From Lanius collurio (lineage: Eukaryota > Chordata > Aves > Passeriformes > Laniidae), in contig JACBWW010000020.1 of NCBI GenBank assembly GCA_020086605.1, positions 17,939,465 through 18,003,464 of the forward strand: 64,000 bases of DNA. The letters are read 5' to 3'. Below are positions 1 through 12,207 of this stretch, one piece after another. The position numbers and the translations under genes are program-made. Numbering within the stretch: the stretch's first letter is position 1; every line of letters begins with the position of its first letter. The notes under the pieces are model-generated. The model was not told the origin of the DNA and did no database searches. It worked only from the letters and a program-made list of their open reading frames with translations.

Positions 1-3000
1 CTCCAATAGGAAAATTTATCTTAGCATATGCTGTTCTAAAATTAAGGGCTGTTTTCAAATGTCCACTTGGGCAACCCTGAATTTTAGAAAGAATTGCTTC
101 ACACCTAGGAGCAAATATTACTTTTTTCCTATATACTGTATAACAGAATTTTTAGAAGTTCACTGGTAGCAAACACCGTCTGAAGTGCGAATGACTTGCT
201 GGGTCCTGTACTAAGATATTGACTTTTCTCTTTTTCTTTTTTTTTTTTTCCATTCAAAGTTTGTTTCTTATGGGTCTTATTCTGGTCTGTTTTTTGTGAG
301 GTTATGCAGGTAGTAGCATTTGTGAACTGGAAAGGCATTGCGATAAATGGGTTTTTTGTTGTTTTTTTTTTTAACATACAGCTCCTTAAAACCCCAATGA
401 AATTTATTAACTATTTAAAAATACTGTTTGGCAATAATATTTCACTATAATACAGATACTGAAAAGCAGCCATTTTGCTTTCACACTTCTGATTACAGCA
501 ATAAAAATAAGTTTTCCAGTTTCTTCTGCTTTGGCTCTTAGTCACTCTGAATAATGTTTTGCCAGGTATCTCAGTCACTGAAAATGGATTTGTCTGTGAG
601 TAATGTAGTTTAGAGTTATTTCAATATTTCTACAATAGATGTGTCAGATAAGATAAGCTATTTTTAAATAAGAAACACAGGCATAATAAATGTTGAATGA
701 AATGTGATGATGAATTTATGAATATGAATATATTTGGTTGTTGTTTTAGAATGAAATCTAACATAAACAGAATTTTTAAATAGACAGTGTAAGCTTGAAT
801 GACTGTGTTTTGACTTTTTGTCCTCAGAAACCAAGATTTTTTTTTCATATTCTGAATTATTCATATTTTAAAATTACTGACTCTGATAGTTAAGAGGGAT
901 TTTTTTTTCCTTCCCTCAAAATCAATGCAATCTCTATTCCATAAAGACACAAATAAGAGAACCATGGCAAAAATGGATAAGCCTACTATTGGCATGTTAA
1001 AAAAGTACAGTCAATTTCTTCGGAATCCACAGACTCAGGGCAATGTTGTTGCATAATAGCTGCCATCAGCACGGTGTAAATGTTGAGATGCTCTAAACAC
1101 CTGCATGTTGTCATTGAGCCAATGTATTTGAACAAGATATAATAAAGTTGTATAAAATGCACTTTAAGACAGAATTAATTGTTGTTGAGTAGTATGATAG
1201 AAGGCAACCTAAAGTTATGGGGTTAATTTTAATCACATTAGTGCTTCCACTGGAGGGGCCAATTTTTTTTTTTTATCTGTTATTTAAATCAGTGATGGAT
1301 AAAAAGTATGTTTGTTTCCATGGAGACTCCATGATTTCTGCCTTTAGGAAACAATCAGTTGCTGTGTAGTTCTTACACTTATTGTTTCCCATCATTTCCT
1401 GAAGGGATTTTCACTACTTTTGATTCTCTGCACTGCATATCACATGGCTTCTCTCTTTAAGAGCTAAAATATATTTTGTCAGAGTCATACAGCATTTATC
1501 CTTGCTTCACATTCAGCATTTTCACTTATACTGGTGAAGTCTTACAAAGAAATAAAATTGACTTGTGACAAATAATTTTTAATTAATGCTGTTCAAGATC
1601 AGTGTATCACATGGGCCAAATCACAGTGGTTTGTCAATTAAGTTTGGTGGGAAGAAAAATGTAGAGATCTTGCTGCATGTTATCCTGGGTAAGTGGCTTA
1701 TAGTGCTACTCTGCCACACATTGAGTGAAGCTGATTCACATGCCACTACAAATGTGTAAAGTATGTAATACATTTTTTAATATAGTTCAGTTTCTTCTTT
1801 GTAGATGTATGTTGTGTACCAAATCACAGGAGTTAAATTTTCATGCCTCTGACAAGGCCATTTAAGAAAATATTGGCATATGCAGATGATTTTAGTTCAA
1901 ATAATTCACATCTCAACAGTGTTTTGAAATGGCTTATTGTTTTAATGATAACATATGGGAAAGCTTTATTTTCTTCTCCATTATTGCATTAAGAAAAACA
2001 CTATGAAAATGACCTAAATAAGTAAAAACTTCCCTCACTTCAGTGTTTGGGATTGCAAAGTACTGCATTTTGCTGGCATACTTGACCATCTCTTTCATTA
2101 CTCAGCATGTTCTGAAAGTCAGCTGTCAGACTTGGGCAGCAACATGAAGCAGCTCAGTCTGTGATTTGTGGTGAGGCTTCTGTAGGAGGATGCTGCACGT
2201 TAAAGATTATGTTTACTGTTAAGCTGAAATGTGGAGGGAGTGATGAAAAGAATTGAAGTGAAATGAACCATAGAAAATTCTGACTTTCATGTTGCTCTTC
2301 AAAGAAAGTTGATTTTCTTCAGAGTAACATGCTGTCTTTTTCTGTGGCTTTTAAGAAAGCCGCATTTGAAACCCTTCAGCACAGGAAAAAAAAAAAAAAA
2401 AAGAAAAAGAAAAAGGTACAATTACAGTGATCTGTGGAATAGTTTGGGCTAGATGGGAAAAATAATGATAAAAAGCCCTGTGAATCTGTGTTATCTTTGG
2501 GTATCTGTTGGCACATACTTGAGATAGTTGGGTTGAGTGGATTCATCTGCCAACAAAATCAAACTGCCTTCTATATTGTAGAACCTCTTTTCTGCTGCTT
2601 ATAACTTTGGCAAATTTTAGCCATGTGGTCTGTAGTTAATCACATGTATTTGTGACTCATGTTAAATTTTATTTTAAGTAATTAATTAGTTGAGAATTAG
2701 ACTAGTTGTTTTGCCTTGCTAAAAAATCCCAAGATAGTTCAGAAACATGGTACTGTTCTGTATTTTTAGCTAAGCTTCAGATCCTGAAGTGTCCTTTGTT
2801 TGATCTTCATTTTAACTGTCTCCATGAAAGTCTGCCCAAATTTTCTGTCTTAAGTCTACATAATATTGTAGTTTTCATACACTCAGGTGTGAAACCTTTA
2901 GCAAATAAGACGAGAGATTACATGTTTATTCAACACCCAGTGCTACAGAGTATTTTTAACCTTAGTGGCACTTGCTACATCTGCAGTCGCAATTGGAGGG

Positions 3001-3202
3001 GGACTGTGACTATGCTGGAAAGAGAATTAGCAAGACAAAGGCTTTGTAGTTATCAACTGTATAAGGAAGGGATTGGGCAGTAACTCTTTCATGGTAGATT
3101 ACTCGAGTTGCTGTTGCAATAAAAACAAATATTGTATGGTGATACATAAGATAGGACAACCACATGAAAGACATGAGAAGTCCTCCTCAACTGTAACACC
3201 AT
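1..3202. other. Unique AT-rich non-coding DNA
   Basis: I see no gene or recognisable transposon here. Contents are homopolymer tracts (T runs near 236-250, 361-372, 901-909 and 1264-1274) and a purine tract at 2386-2416. Around 2620-2700 there is a cluster of TAAT/ATTA cores of the kind bound by homeodomain proteins, which is common by chance in AT-rich DNA. A 125-codon open frame at 2706-3083 has no recognisable domain, and I regard it as random. Confidence 0.6.
2386..2416 (+). repeat. A-rich / polypurine tract
   Basis: A run of 17 A is followed by a short A5G-type repeat, giving about 31 uninterrupted purines. It is probably a simple repeat. It could be the poly(A) tail of a decayed retroposed sequence, but nothing upstream is recognisable as one. 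Confidence 0.8.
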
Positions 3203-3645
3203 GTCCAGGTAGGCTGCACACTTCAACAAAAATCTGTATGAACTGGAAAGTATCCAGAGGAAAGGAATGAAAATAATGAAAATATTTAGAATATATGGCT
3301 TATGAATGAATGTTGAAATGTCTGATGTTGTTTCAGATCAAAGAATGAAGAATGTCATGGTGAGCAAGACATGATCCCTTTCTAAAGTCACAAAGCTCTT
3401 GTGAAGCAACGTTCTTCATGACTGTGCCCAAACAGATACATGTTGTGGGCTCAGCAATGATAAGGTTGAAGCAATGGAATACTGGATTTTCATGATTTTA
3501 GCATCACTAAATATTATTTGAATATCAATCAGGAAAGACATAAATATAGTTGAATTATTTCTGGAGCGGTGTGGTGGAACAGATTACTCTTCAAGGTCTC
3601 TTCTAGTCTCCTGAATCTTCAACATCCATCACCTGGTGTTGATCA
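3203..3645 (+). mobile_element. Old, highly diverged CR1-like LINE 3' region
   Basis: CR1 is a non-LTR retrotransposon whose copies are usually 5' truncated. At 3203-3300 the order 'tgtccaggta', 'cacacttcaa.aaaa', 'gaactggaaagtatccagag', 'gaatgaaaataatgaaaata', 'ggcttatgaa' follows the section of CR1 ORF2 that encodes the C-terminal 'ERVQRRA..MIKG..' stretch. At 3565-3640, 'ggtggaacagattactcttc' and 'aaggtctcttctagtctcctgaa' resemble the 3' UTR end that normally reads 'ggactagatgatctc..aggtcccttccag'. The middle is too diverged to follow. No frame stays open, so this is dead. It looks much older than the other CR1 copies here. A chance resemblance in part of the middle cannot be excluded. Confidence 0.55.
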
Positions 3646-6144
3646 GATTGTTCCTTGTTCCCTCACCAGTGCTGCATGTGGCAGCCTGTATGTGATACCT
3701 CCAAAGTGAGCAGGGTATGTGAGCAGAGCAGTTCAGAGCTTTCGCCGTGATCTCTTAATTTGGATAAACTCTGACATCCACTCCTCTCTCTTTTCATAGC
3801 AATTCCTCTGTTGGTGCTTGGGCAGAAAATGTGAGGGAGGAAAGCACCATGGGGTCCTGGGAGGAGCCTGAGATCCAGCTGACATAGGGAAGAGCAGGTT
3901 TGGAGAGCATGGGTACAGATTTCCCCAGAAACTGGGCTAGTAGGAGAGTACATGAACATGAGACATAAGGAGTGTGAAGGGGAGCTGAGACTTTGGGACA
4001 GATGACTGGGACTTGTGAAGAGTAGGATACAGAGTGAGCTGGTAGCTGGGAAATTGGGTTGCTGGCAGAGATATACCAGTATACCAGAAGCCTTTACAAC
4101 TTCAAAGTGGGATTGATGAAGTAAGAAGCCAACATAGAGTCGAGGGAGGTGAAATCAATGACTTGGAAAGTTATTTTGGAGACTATGGGACAGAAGCAAT
4201 TAAAAGCTGGAAGAAAATGGCACAATCTTTCCTCTCAAGATTGCACTGTCTTCTAAATCTTAGCTGAGAGCCCACAATTCAATCTTAGCATTCATGCTTT
4301 AGGATACCCATCATAAATGATTTCTTGGTCTTTTCAAGTGGAGAATGACCACCTGTTACTCCGATCAGGTAACAGAGACCCGTGCTGGGGTCTATTCTGT
4401 ACCATATTGGTGTTAGGTGAGTGAGCAAAATAAAAGATGTAAAAGAAGCCTTTTTTCAATTTATTTTGGTTTTTTTGGTTTCTTTTGCTTGTTGTTGTTT
4501 TGGAGATCAGCAAGTTTACAAGTGAAAGAAAGGAAGTGCCAGGACTTCACAGAGAGTTGCAAGTCACTAAAAAAAAAAGTAAGCTAATTTTTTTGTCCTT
4601 TTCAGACTCTGTTCCAAACTTGGTAGATATTTTGCAGTAGCCTACGCTGGCCCATCTGGGGGCAATGATGATGAACTGTGCCATACTGCTCTCAGCCTTG
4701 AAACTTTGGCAGTCATTGCTTCATCTGCTGCCCATGTTTGGAGGAAGGGCAGACACCCTCAGCTCATACATGTGGGTTTTGATGTTCTTCCCAGCCATCC
4801 TGTTCCAACATCCCCTGTTGACAGCACAAGGGTGGGTTGTACTAAAGAGCCCTGCTGTGTTTTTTCTGGCAAATAGATTAATCTTTCAGCCACCCACACA
4901 GCCTGCTGAACACTGTCACGTGTTACTGGGATCTGGTAGCTTGATACCAACACCTGATATCTGACAAACTGTGTGCTTCAGGTTATTGTGTTTCCTCAGA
5001 TAGGAGCCCAGAAAAACACCAATATAGGTAAGCTTTGGAGCACACAATGGTTACTTCAAATGTGAAGTGAAGGCTCCATTTGGCCCAAGGTTACAACTCC
5101 TCATGCACCTGCCTGCTGGAACACCCTTTCCAGCAGTTAAAGAATAGATTCCCAATGCCTGAAGTTTCCCATTCCTGGCACTCTTCAGGAGCCTTTCCAG
5201 ACAGAGGCTGCATCAGTAAGAGGCAGATGGGCTGGCTGGAAGCCAGAAGGGTCACTGAAGTAATTCTTTCTCAGCCCAGGTGTTTTTGTGGGACTGTTCT
5301 ACATTGTCAGAGTGAAAGAGAAGCTGAAGGCCCATTTGTGATGTGACAAGATGCTGAATGCTTCTGTTTGTCAAACAGAACTGTGACAGTGGCATTAGCT
5401 GCTAGACCTTTGCCTCATTCTATCTGCAGTGTGCTTATTTACAAATTGCAGCTTGTCTGGTTTGAGAAATCACCTTTGTAATGCCCTGGCCCGCTCGGCA
5501 GGTTTAGCGGAAGGTAGTTTGATTCACTCTGGGCAATGCATGGGAGAAAGAACAAAATCCTCAGGGAGTTTGACACCAAATTTTTACTCACAAATTTTAG
5601 AACTTTCAGGTAGAATAATGTGCTCGGCCAAATTTAAAATAACATCCAGACAAAGTAAGGCACTTCACACACTTAGCAAACTTTAGCCTGGTGAACTATA
5701 ACTTCTCCAGACACAAGGCACTTGCTAAGGTATTGACTGGAATTTTTTAGTCTGATTTACAATATATTTTGAGAAGAGAGAGAGAAAAGTTTATCACCAC
5801 CCTATCCAGCGGATCCAGTGGAGTGTGCTAACTCAGCACGTGTGTTGCTGTCCTTTTTTCTGCTGGGCTCTCCCCCAGGCCTGGGCTTTAGTGTCTCCTG
5901 GGCCAGGCTGGCACCATTTTGTGGCTCACCTTGAGGTCAGGCTGCCATTTTTGGCCAGACCAGAGGCTGACTAAGGCTCAGTAGAGTCAGGATGTGGAGC
6001 AGCGCATCGTTCCATGTATGCAGAATTCACCCTGTCCCCCCAACACTTCCCACCTGGTTGTTTTGAGCCAGTCAATCGTTCCTCTGGTCTCCTACAACCT
6101 TCACTACTGGAGTCAAGGGTTGGTTTTTTTTTTTAAAGGGTTTG
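3646..6144. other. Non-coding DNA without recognised elements; GC-richer block at 5790-6120
   Basis: No gene is supported. Frames such as 4665-4964, 5080-5346 and 5429-5686 lack any recognisable domain and have shadow frames of similar length. A 7-bp inverted repeat (4353-4359 with 4369-4375) is present. From about 5790 to 6120 base composition is richer in G and C ('ctgggctctcccccaggcct'), which could be an unrecognised old repeat or simply local variation. Confidence 0.5.
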
Positions 6145-6500
6145 TTTACCTGTATGGCCTTCTATAAAGCCTTTGACATGATCCCTCAACGTTTAGACTG
6201 GGAAGAAATGGGTTTGATGGGGGAAGTGCTAGATGAATAGGTAATGTGTTGGACCATTGCGTCCAGAGTCCTGATGGACATGGGTGACAGGTGGTGACCC
6301 TCAGTGGTCCATATTGGAACCACTGCTATTTGTTATGTTCATTCATGATACAGACAATAGGATTGAATGCAGTCTCAGCAAATTTGCGGATGACACCAAG
6401 CTGAGTGGTGCCATTGACACACCTGAAGGATGGGGTGCCATCCAGAGGGACCCGGACATGCTCGAGAAGAGGGCCCATGGGAATCTCATGCAAAAACATC
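6145..6500 (+). mobile_element. CR1 LINE internal fragment: reverse transcriptase palm, frameshifted
   Basis: This is a piece of CR1 ORF2, which encodes the reverse transcriptase that copies the element into chromosomal DNA. Two catalytic motifs are visible. Motif A, AFYKAFDMIPQRL (usual form AF.KAFDTVPH), starts at 6157 in the first frame. Motif C, SKFADDTKLSG, with its Asp-Asp pair at 6389-6394, lies in a different frame that opens at 6284 and runs to 6532. The segment between the motifs contains an in-frame TAG ('gatgaataggta' at 6233-6244) and at least one frameshift, so no enzyme can be made. After motif C the text DTPEGWGAIQRDPDMLEK matches the usual CR1 continuation. Recognisable similarity stops near 6495, well short of the CR1 3' end, so the copy lost its 3' part after insertion. 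Confidence 0.9.
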
Positions 6501-7580
6501 CTCCTTGCCTCCAGTGTGCTCTGCAGTATTAACCCTTTCCTTCAAGTTTTTTTTGGCCCCAGGTCCAGTCTGTCTCACTGACTACTTTTGAACTTTGGGA
6601 ACCTTTGACTCTCTGAGATTTATACTCTTTTGTATTGCTACCCATTTCATGGGCACAGCTAACCACAGGTGTCTGACTCCATTTCTCCCGAGGACCAGAC
6701 TCACTCAGTTTTGCCCAGGCACACAACTAAACTGCATGTCAAATCTGTTGTGTGCATTTGTTTATGCAAAGCTTTGCTTTGAAAACCAGTGCTCTGTAAT
6801 GCACGACAGAGTCCCAGGCATCCAGCAGTAAATCCACAAAAGCCCAAGCAACGACTCTCTGTCATGTATATGCAATCAGTTCTTTACAGATGGTACTATG
6901 GACTCTGCTGATGATTATGGTTATTGTGTGGCTTTTACAAATTTTCATTCATTACTTTTACCACATGTAAACTACTAATGCAAGTTCCCCACATTAGTAT
7001 CATGATTGTCTTTTCATGTTATATAGCTGTTAGAGAAGGTGTTATCCTTAAGTTTGACCCTGCTTTAGTTGGAGAGTTATGATAATTAGCATAATTTAAT
7101 ATTTGTTTTCTATATAGAGAAAGATATGTTCCATAAATTCTAAGCAATTTTATACTGTAGAGCTGTGACTAGATCTGCATGGCTAGAGCCCACATGTGGC
7201 ACACTGATGGTACAATACTGACTGCACCAGAAAGGTTTGTGAGGAAATGAATCATTTGGTCTGCAGAGCAGAGCATGACTGCTGTGTCGTAAATCAAGCC
7301 TTTGTTTCTAAACAAGAAGAAAAAATGTTGCTTAACTGCCCATTAAGTCAGCTTCAGTTTTTCAGTTCTCTAACCTGTTAATTCTTATCTCATGAACAAT
7401 AATAATAATTTAAGTAATCTTTTGAATGCAATATTGTGTATGTTTTTATGCCATTGGATACATTTGTGCAGTGTTTTGCTTTTTTGGGGTAGAGTATGCG
7501 AAGAAGATGTCTTATGTTCCTTATAGCTGCTGCCTATAATTCACTTTACTCTTCCTCTAATGCATTTGCTTTATTTGGGT
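6501..7580. other. Unique non-coding DNA
   Basis: No element or gene is recognised. Short frames at 6529-6726 (minus) and 6595-6831 (plus) overlap each other on opposite strands and have no known domain. The remainder is AT-rich with no tandem repeat of note. Confidence 0.6.
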
Positions 7581-7812
7581 CACAAAATCATAGAATTATT
7601 AAAGTTGGAAAAGACCTTGAGTCCAACCTCTGACTGGCTTGTCACCGAGTGTCACATCCAGTCATTTCTTGAACACTTCCAGGGACAGTGACTCCAATGC
7701 CTCCCTGGGCAACCCATTCTAATGCTTGACAACTCTTTGAGAGAAAAAATTCTTCCTGATGTCCAACCTGGCATGGCTTGAGGCTATGTCTTCTTATCCT
7801 ATTGAAAGGCTT
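7581..7812 (-). mobile_element. CR1 LINE 3' end, reverse orientation
   Basis: The plus strand starts with 'cacaaaatcatagaattatt' and 'aaagttggaaaagacctt', the reverse complement of the CR1 3' terminus (ATTCTRTG-type tail preceded by the 'aaggtc.tttccaac' block). It continues with 'tcttgaacacttccagggac', 'tgactccaatgcctccctgg', 'gcaacccattctaatgcttg' and 'aattcttcctgatgtccaac', all in the order expected for CR1 read backwards. Similarity fades near 7812 ('gtcttcttatcctattg'). It is a 5'-truncated copy of about 230 bp. Open frames across it are accidental or remnants of ORF2 and the 3' UTR. Confidence 0.9.
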
Positions 7813-9040
7813 CAAACCCCAGAATGAGTTAGCCATATTATGAATACTATTATTTCTGAAAGGCAGTTGATATTCTAAATACCTAAACTGAGACATTTAG
7901 GATTTTTCTTAAAACAAAATCTTAAAGTAAGAATTTTTTAAGAAGTTTAGATAACTCCAAATGAGCTTGAAGGAAATTGAACTGGATCGCCACAAAAAAT
8001 AATATTTCCTAAAGCAACCCTGAAATCTCAACCTTGATTTCTTGTAGGGAAAGAAGAAAATCAAACTGATTGACAAGGCTTTTTGTTTAATATTCATTTC
8101 ACCTTCATAGTGCTCTATGGTTTGGGATAAAATATTGAGTTCGTAGTTTAAAGCTTTAGAGTATTGTAAATTCAGCATTTTCAGACTATGAAGTTGCTTC
8201 ATTCACAAGGAAACAGAAGGACAATGAAGATAATAGAGGATACACCTCAGCAAATGCTTTGGCTTGATTTTATATTTTGTCATTTTGTGAATCAATTTAA
8301 TTCCCTTCAATCCTCCCTTCCAAATGAACAAGTAACTCCCACTCACCAAAGAATCCAGCTTTTTTTTTTTGTTTGTTTCAAAAAGATACAAGTGCAGAAA
8401 TAATTGCAACACTAGTAGTATTTTTGTAAATGTAGATTCTACATCTGTGGTTCTAATTATTAGGAGCTACTGAATTATAGAAGAAAGTATTTAATAAAAT
8501 ATTATAACACAGTAAAGATGTGTGCATATAAATTCACAAGTATGTTGTTTTTAAATATAGTGTAATACATAATAGAATTAATTATTATCCCAAATAACAA
8601 ATCAGGGGAATCACTTTATGCATCATAATTTCATAGACCAGCACTAGGCTGCCTGATCTCAGTTCTGCAGTCCTTGTGTAAATATCAGCCTTATAGCAAC
8701 TGCATAAGGAGCAAGCTCACTGCCCTGCCATCCCAGTGCCAGAGCTGGGAGAAGGGATTTCGGCAGGGAGAAATACATGCCAGCATGGCAGCAGAAGCAG
8801 TGCATGCAAAGTTTCTCTACATGCTTGCTGGGGCGGTGCCAGATTTGCTTGAGGAAAGAGGCAAAAGGAATGTGTGTTTCTATTACACACTTCAAAAGTG
8901 AGGTCTGTGAGGAGGTGGTGGAGTCAGCTCGGCCCCTGGGGAGCAGGAGTTACACTTCTATGTGCATGTTTATTGCTGTCTCTTGCAGAGCATTAGTGGT
9001 CTCACGTCTGAGAGGTTTGATCCAGTGGGAAAGGTAGCTG
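7813..9040. other. Unique AT-rich non-coding DNA
   Basis: No element recognised. A T11 run with a GTTT extension lies at 8360-8379. Overlapping frames on both strands at 8188-8412 and 8659-9037 look like chance open frames in low-stop stretches, because the two strands are open together and no family is recognised. Confidence 0.6.
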
Positions 9041-9470
9041 GCGTCAAAATTTAAAGAAATAGACATCTGTACCATCACAAGTAAACCTACAAATGGTGGC
9101 AAGACGAGGCTGCTTGGGGGTGGTGCTGGGAAGGGCTCGGGCGGTGTTTAATCGTTCAGACTGTTATCTGGTGACCTTCACGTGTGCTGCTTTGTGTGTG
9201 TTTGCTTCGGTCTCTGCTCCATGGCTGCAGCTCATGCTGAATTCTGCCTCCGCTCCGATGCCTGTGGGGACTGCAGTGCTGGCTTTGCTCTTCTCACAAT
9301 TAACTGCAATTATTCATTATTCTCTTGTTGCTGACAAGTTTCAGTTCTCTCCTGTGATTTTAAGCTCAGAAGTTTTTGCTAACCTACCAGTCTGCAAACG
9401 AAGAGGACATTTGGATACCTGTTTTATGTCCTTTCCTGAGTGCAACCGTGGTTTTTTTTAACGTCCCATC
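9041..9470. other. GC-richer unique block with a 122-codon open frame
   Basis: Compared with its surroundings this block has more G, C and CpG ('gctcgggcggtgtttaatcg', 'cctccgctccgatgcctgtg'). A plus-strand frame runs from ATG at 9093 to 9461. Its product would begin MVARRGCLGVVLGRARAVF and contains a hydrophobic stretch from about residue 25 to 70, but it matches no domain I know and there is no convincing splice or polyadenylation context. A conserved non-coding or regulatory element is at least as likely as a gene. Confidence 0.3.
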
Positions 9471-10790
9471 AGTTACATTTGTAGGACCTTACACTGTTGG
9501 TCTCAGTCAGCAGAAAAAAACGCAGCTTGGTCTTTTTTTCAAAACTATCTTATAAAGTTGCAGAAAAAACTCCTTGTTATAATGAGCATCAAATTTAAAT
9601 GTGCAACCTATAAAATGTCAAAAAGTAAGCTCTAAACCTGCAATAATTTATAATATTAAAAATAAAACAAAAATGCCTAGTGGTGCTGCACGGTAAATAA
9701 TAAGCTACATTGATTAGAGTCATGTAGTGGTTACCATGACATGTGTAAGCATATAATTGATATCAGACTTTTCCTAGAGAGATAAGAAACTAAAGACATT
9801 AATTTCTTTGAGAAACCTCTATCAATATTTTTTTTAACCTCTTGGTACATGGGAATGCGAGGCAGTCTTCTCTTTCAGTAAAAAAAAGAGAGGAATTAAA
9901 AACTCAGTGGCTGTTTTCAGGTTTTTTATTGGGTGATTTAAATCAGGAAAATACAGACTGATTATAGCATGTGCTGGCACCTTGTAATCTTCTGGAACTG
10001 GTAACTGAAGAAAGTGAGTTCTTTTCTTCTTTTACTGTTCAAAGATTGCTCTCAAAAACATTCCAGTGATGTTTACCTTTGATATTTCAGTTAAACACTA
10101 CCATAGATCCCCTGTGAAGCTGCAAGCAGATACAGATGGCTGCAAACAACTGCAGGTGTCTGGTAGTCAGCTTTTGACTCTGATGAAGGTTTTTAGAACA
10201 GGAATGAAATGTCACCAATATGCTGAAATGCCTATGTGGTGAATCCACAGGTTTAAGTGACGCCACTTTGTGAGGTTTTGGATATAGTAGAAGAATGAAT
10301 ATCTTATGACAACTTTGAGTTTCAGGGAAGTGTAGAGTTTTATTCTTTGTTACTTTTGCATAAATCTGATTAAATTCAGAGCTGATACTGGTGTAAAATA
10401 CAACAGCTTCCATATGCGGGTCCAAGACATGGGTGACAGTGGCAGCAACTTTGTCCTTTCATTTTACTCCATGTCAAGAGCCTCATGAAGTGGTTAGAGA
10501 GGCATTTTGTGCTTGGACAGAGGTCTGGCTCCTAGGTATTTTACATTGGGCTTTTCTAATCTTTGCCAGGATCTGGAAGGTTGCTTGGTCAGTGATACAA
10601 AAATGTCAGAAGTAAATAAATTAACTTGCAACTGCTTATTAGGTTTAAAAAACAGGGAGGAGAACCTCACTTGCACAAGGAGATGAACAAGAAAGAGACT
10701 ACAAATTTTGCATGGTCTGTCTGGTCCTTCATCCTTCCCATGGATAAAGAAGTATGCCAGCTTTTTGTTGAGTTGATAGCCGTGTAATTT
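9471..10790. other. Unique AT-rich non-coding DNA
   Basis: No repeat or gene recognised. Minus-strand frames at 10087-10425 and 10494-10862 (112 and 122 codons) have no recognisable domain, and I leave them unannotated as genes. Confidence 0.55.
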
Positions 10791-11260
10791 GATGTGTGTG
10801 GTCAGACTGGGGAGAAAGCAGTGTGAAAGCACAGACTGGGCTTTAAAACAGCAGTTTGCCACTTCAGGTAATTCTCGAGGTAATCTCCTGGTCTGTGCTG
10901 CTGAATCTGGATCCCCCTGATAAATGGTATATTTATTTTACATAGGGGCAAAATGCATAAGTGAACAATAAATAACCCGACAGCTTTCTCGCTTAAATGG
11001 CAACAACTCCGATTTAAATGTAGAGTACAGGACACTCTTCTGTCCTTGCATAGACCCCCCAGCCCTGGCACAGGCAGCTGCTGGCCCTGTGCCCTGGTAC
11101 CCAGCTGAAAAAAGGCAGTAAAGTGCTGCCGAGCGTGAGGGAATGCCTCTGCTGGGGTGGCTCCACCGGGCAGCAGCTTCCATCCTCCCTGCAAAATGCT
11201 CTGTTAAGTTTATAAAAGATTAAAAGGAGAAGCAGAACTGTACTGCACATTGATTTGCTT
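10791..11260. other. Mixed-composition block, possible conserved non-coding element
   Basis: An AT-rich core with regulatory-like words ('ataaatggtatatttatttt' near 10919, 'caataaataacccgacagct' near 10967, 'ggcaacaactccgatttaaa' near 10999) is followed by a GC-rich part (11050-11190). Three minus-strand frames are open across it at once, which suggests low stop density rather than coding. No transposon family is recognised. The suggestion of conservation is only an impression from composition and cannot be tested here. Confidence 0.25.
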
Positions 11261-11546
11261 TCTTGCCAGTCAAATGTTTTGTCTCCACCTGACTGACCAT
11301 GGTACTTTTGTTCTTTTTCTTGTAACTTGTGCCTAATATTTTTTTTTCCATTTTTCTGATGAGGGAATGCCTAAGATCTTGCCAGTATGCCATACAGGCT
11401 GCCTCATTCTTAAGTTTTCATACAATTTAGTCTTATTTGACATGGACTTCTCTTAAAAAATAATTGGTGTTCTTGTTTTCCTTTTATCTCCTCTAAGCTG
11501 CACTGATATTTTTCATCTCCCCTGGGATTCTAGTGTCATAATATTC

Positions 11547-11584
<38 letters not shown>

Positions 11585-12207
11585 GGAAGAGACAAGTAAC
11601 AATCCTTCATTTGCCTTGAAATGCTTAAAGAACTGATGTTCATCAACAATCATTAATTCTGCCATGCAAACTTATTCATTAGTATCTTCTATTTTCAATG
11701 TGTACATCTGTTTTATGCCTGGGGTAATGGGTTGGTCTAAACCCAAATTATTTTCTAATGGAGGAAACCTTGGGACACACAGTGAAGCTCAGGTTCTTCC
11801 CAGTGCTTTGGAGTGTAAATAAACACTGTGCCTCACAGCACACTTGACAGTAAATAGCAAGGCCAACAGAAATACACATCTGCTTACAAAGGGGATATTT
11901 TCTCTTTGTTTTGTATGCAGCACATCTAGAGGAGGAATGCAAAACTGGTTCATGGTATGAAATGAAATGTTTTCACTACGTAAGTTATTTGTTCTTTTTC
12001 TTCATGTGAAAACACTTTGAAAGAGGGTGTAATAAAGTAGTGCCTAAGGCAAACCTAACTCATTGATTATCTCTCCACTGCCTCTATTTTTGCTCAACTA
12101 TTGCTTAATGAATTAATACAATACTTAATACTTTTTAATATTCTAACAAATTATAGGTTAATACATGCTACAATGATTTGATGCTTCTAACTCTAGCACA
12201 TTGTGAT
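11261..12207. other. Unique DNA with a long poly-T tract
   Basis: The only marked structure is the T29 tract at 11550-11578, listed separately. No gene or transposon is recognised. Confidence 0.6.
11550..11578. repeat. Poly-T homopolymer, 29 bp
   Basis: An uninterrupted run of 29 T, the longest homopolymer in the window. Read on the minus strand it is a poly(A) run, but no retroposed gene or SINE is recognisable on its upstream side (above 11578). It is likely to be variable in length and error-prone in sequencing. Confidence 0.95.
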
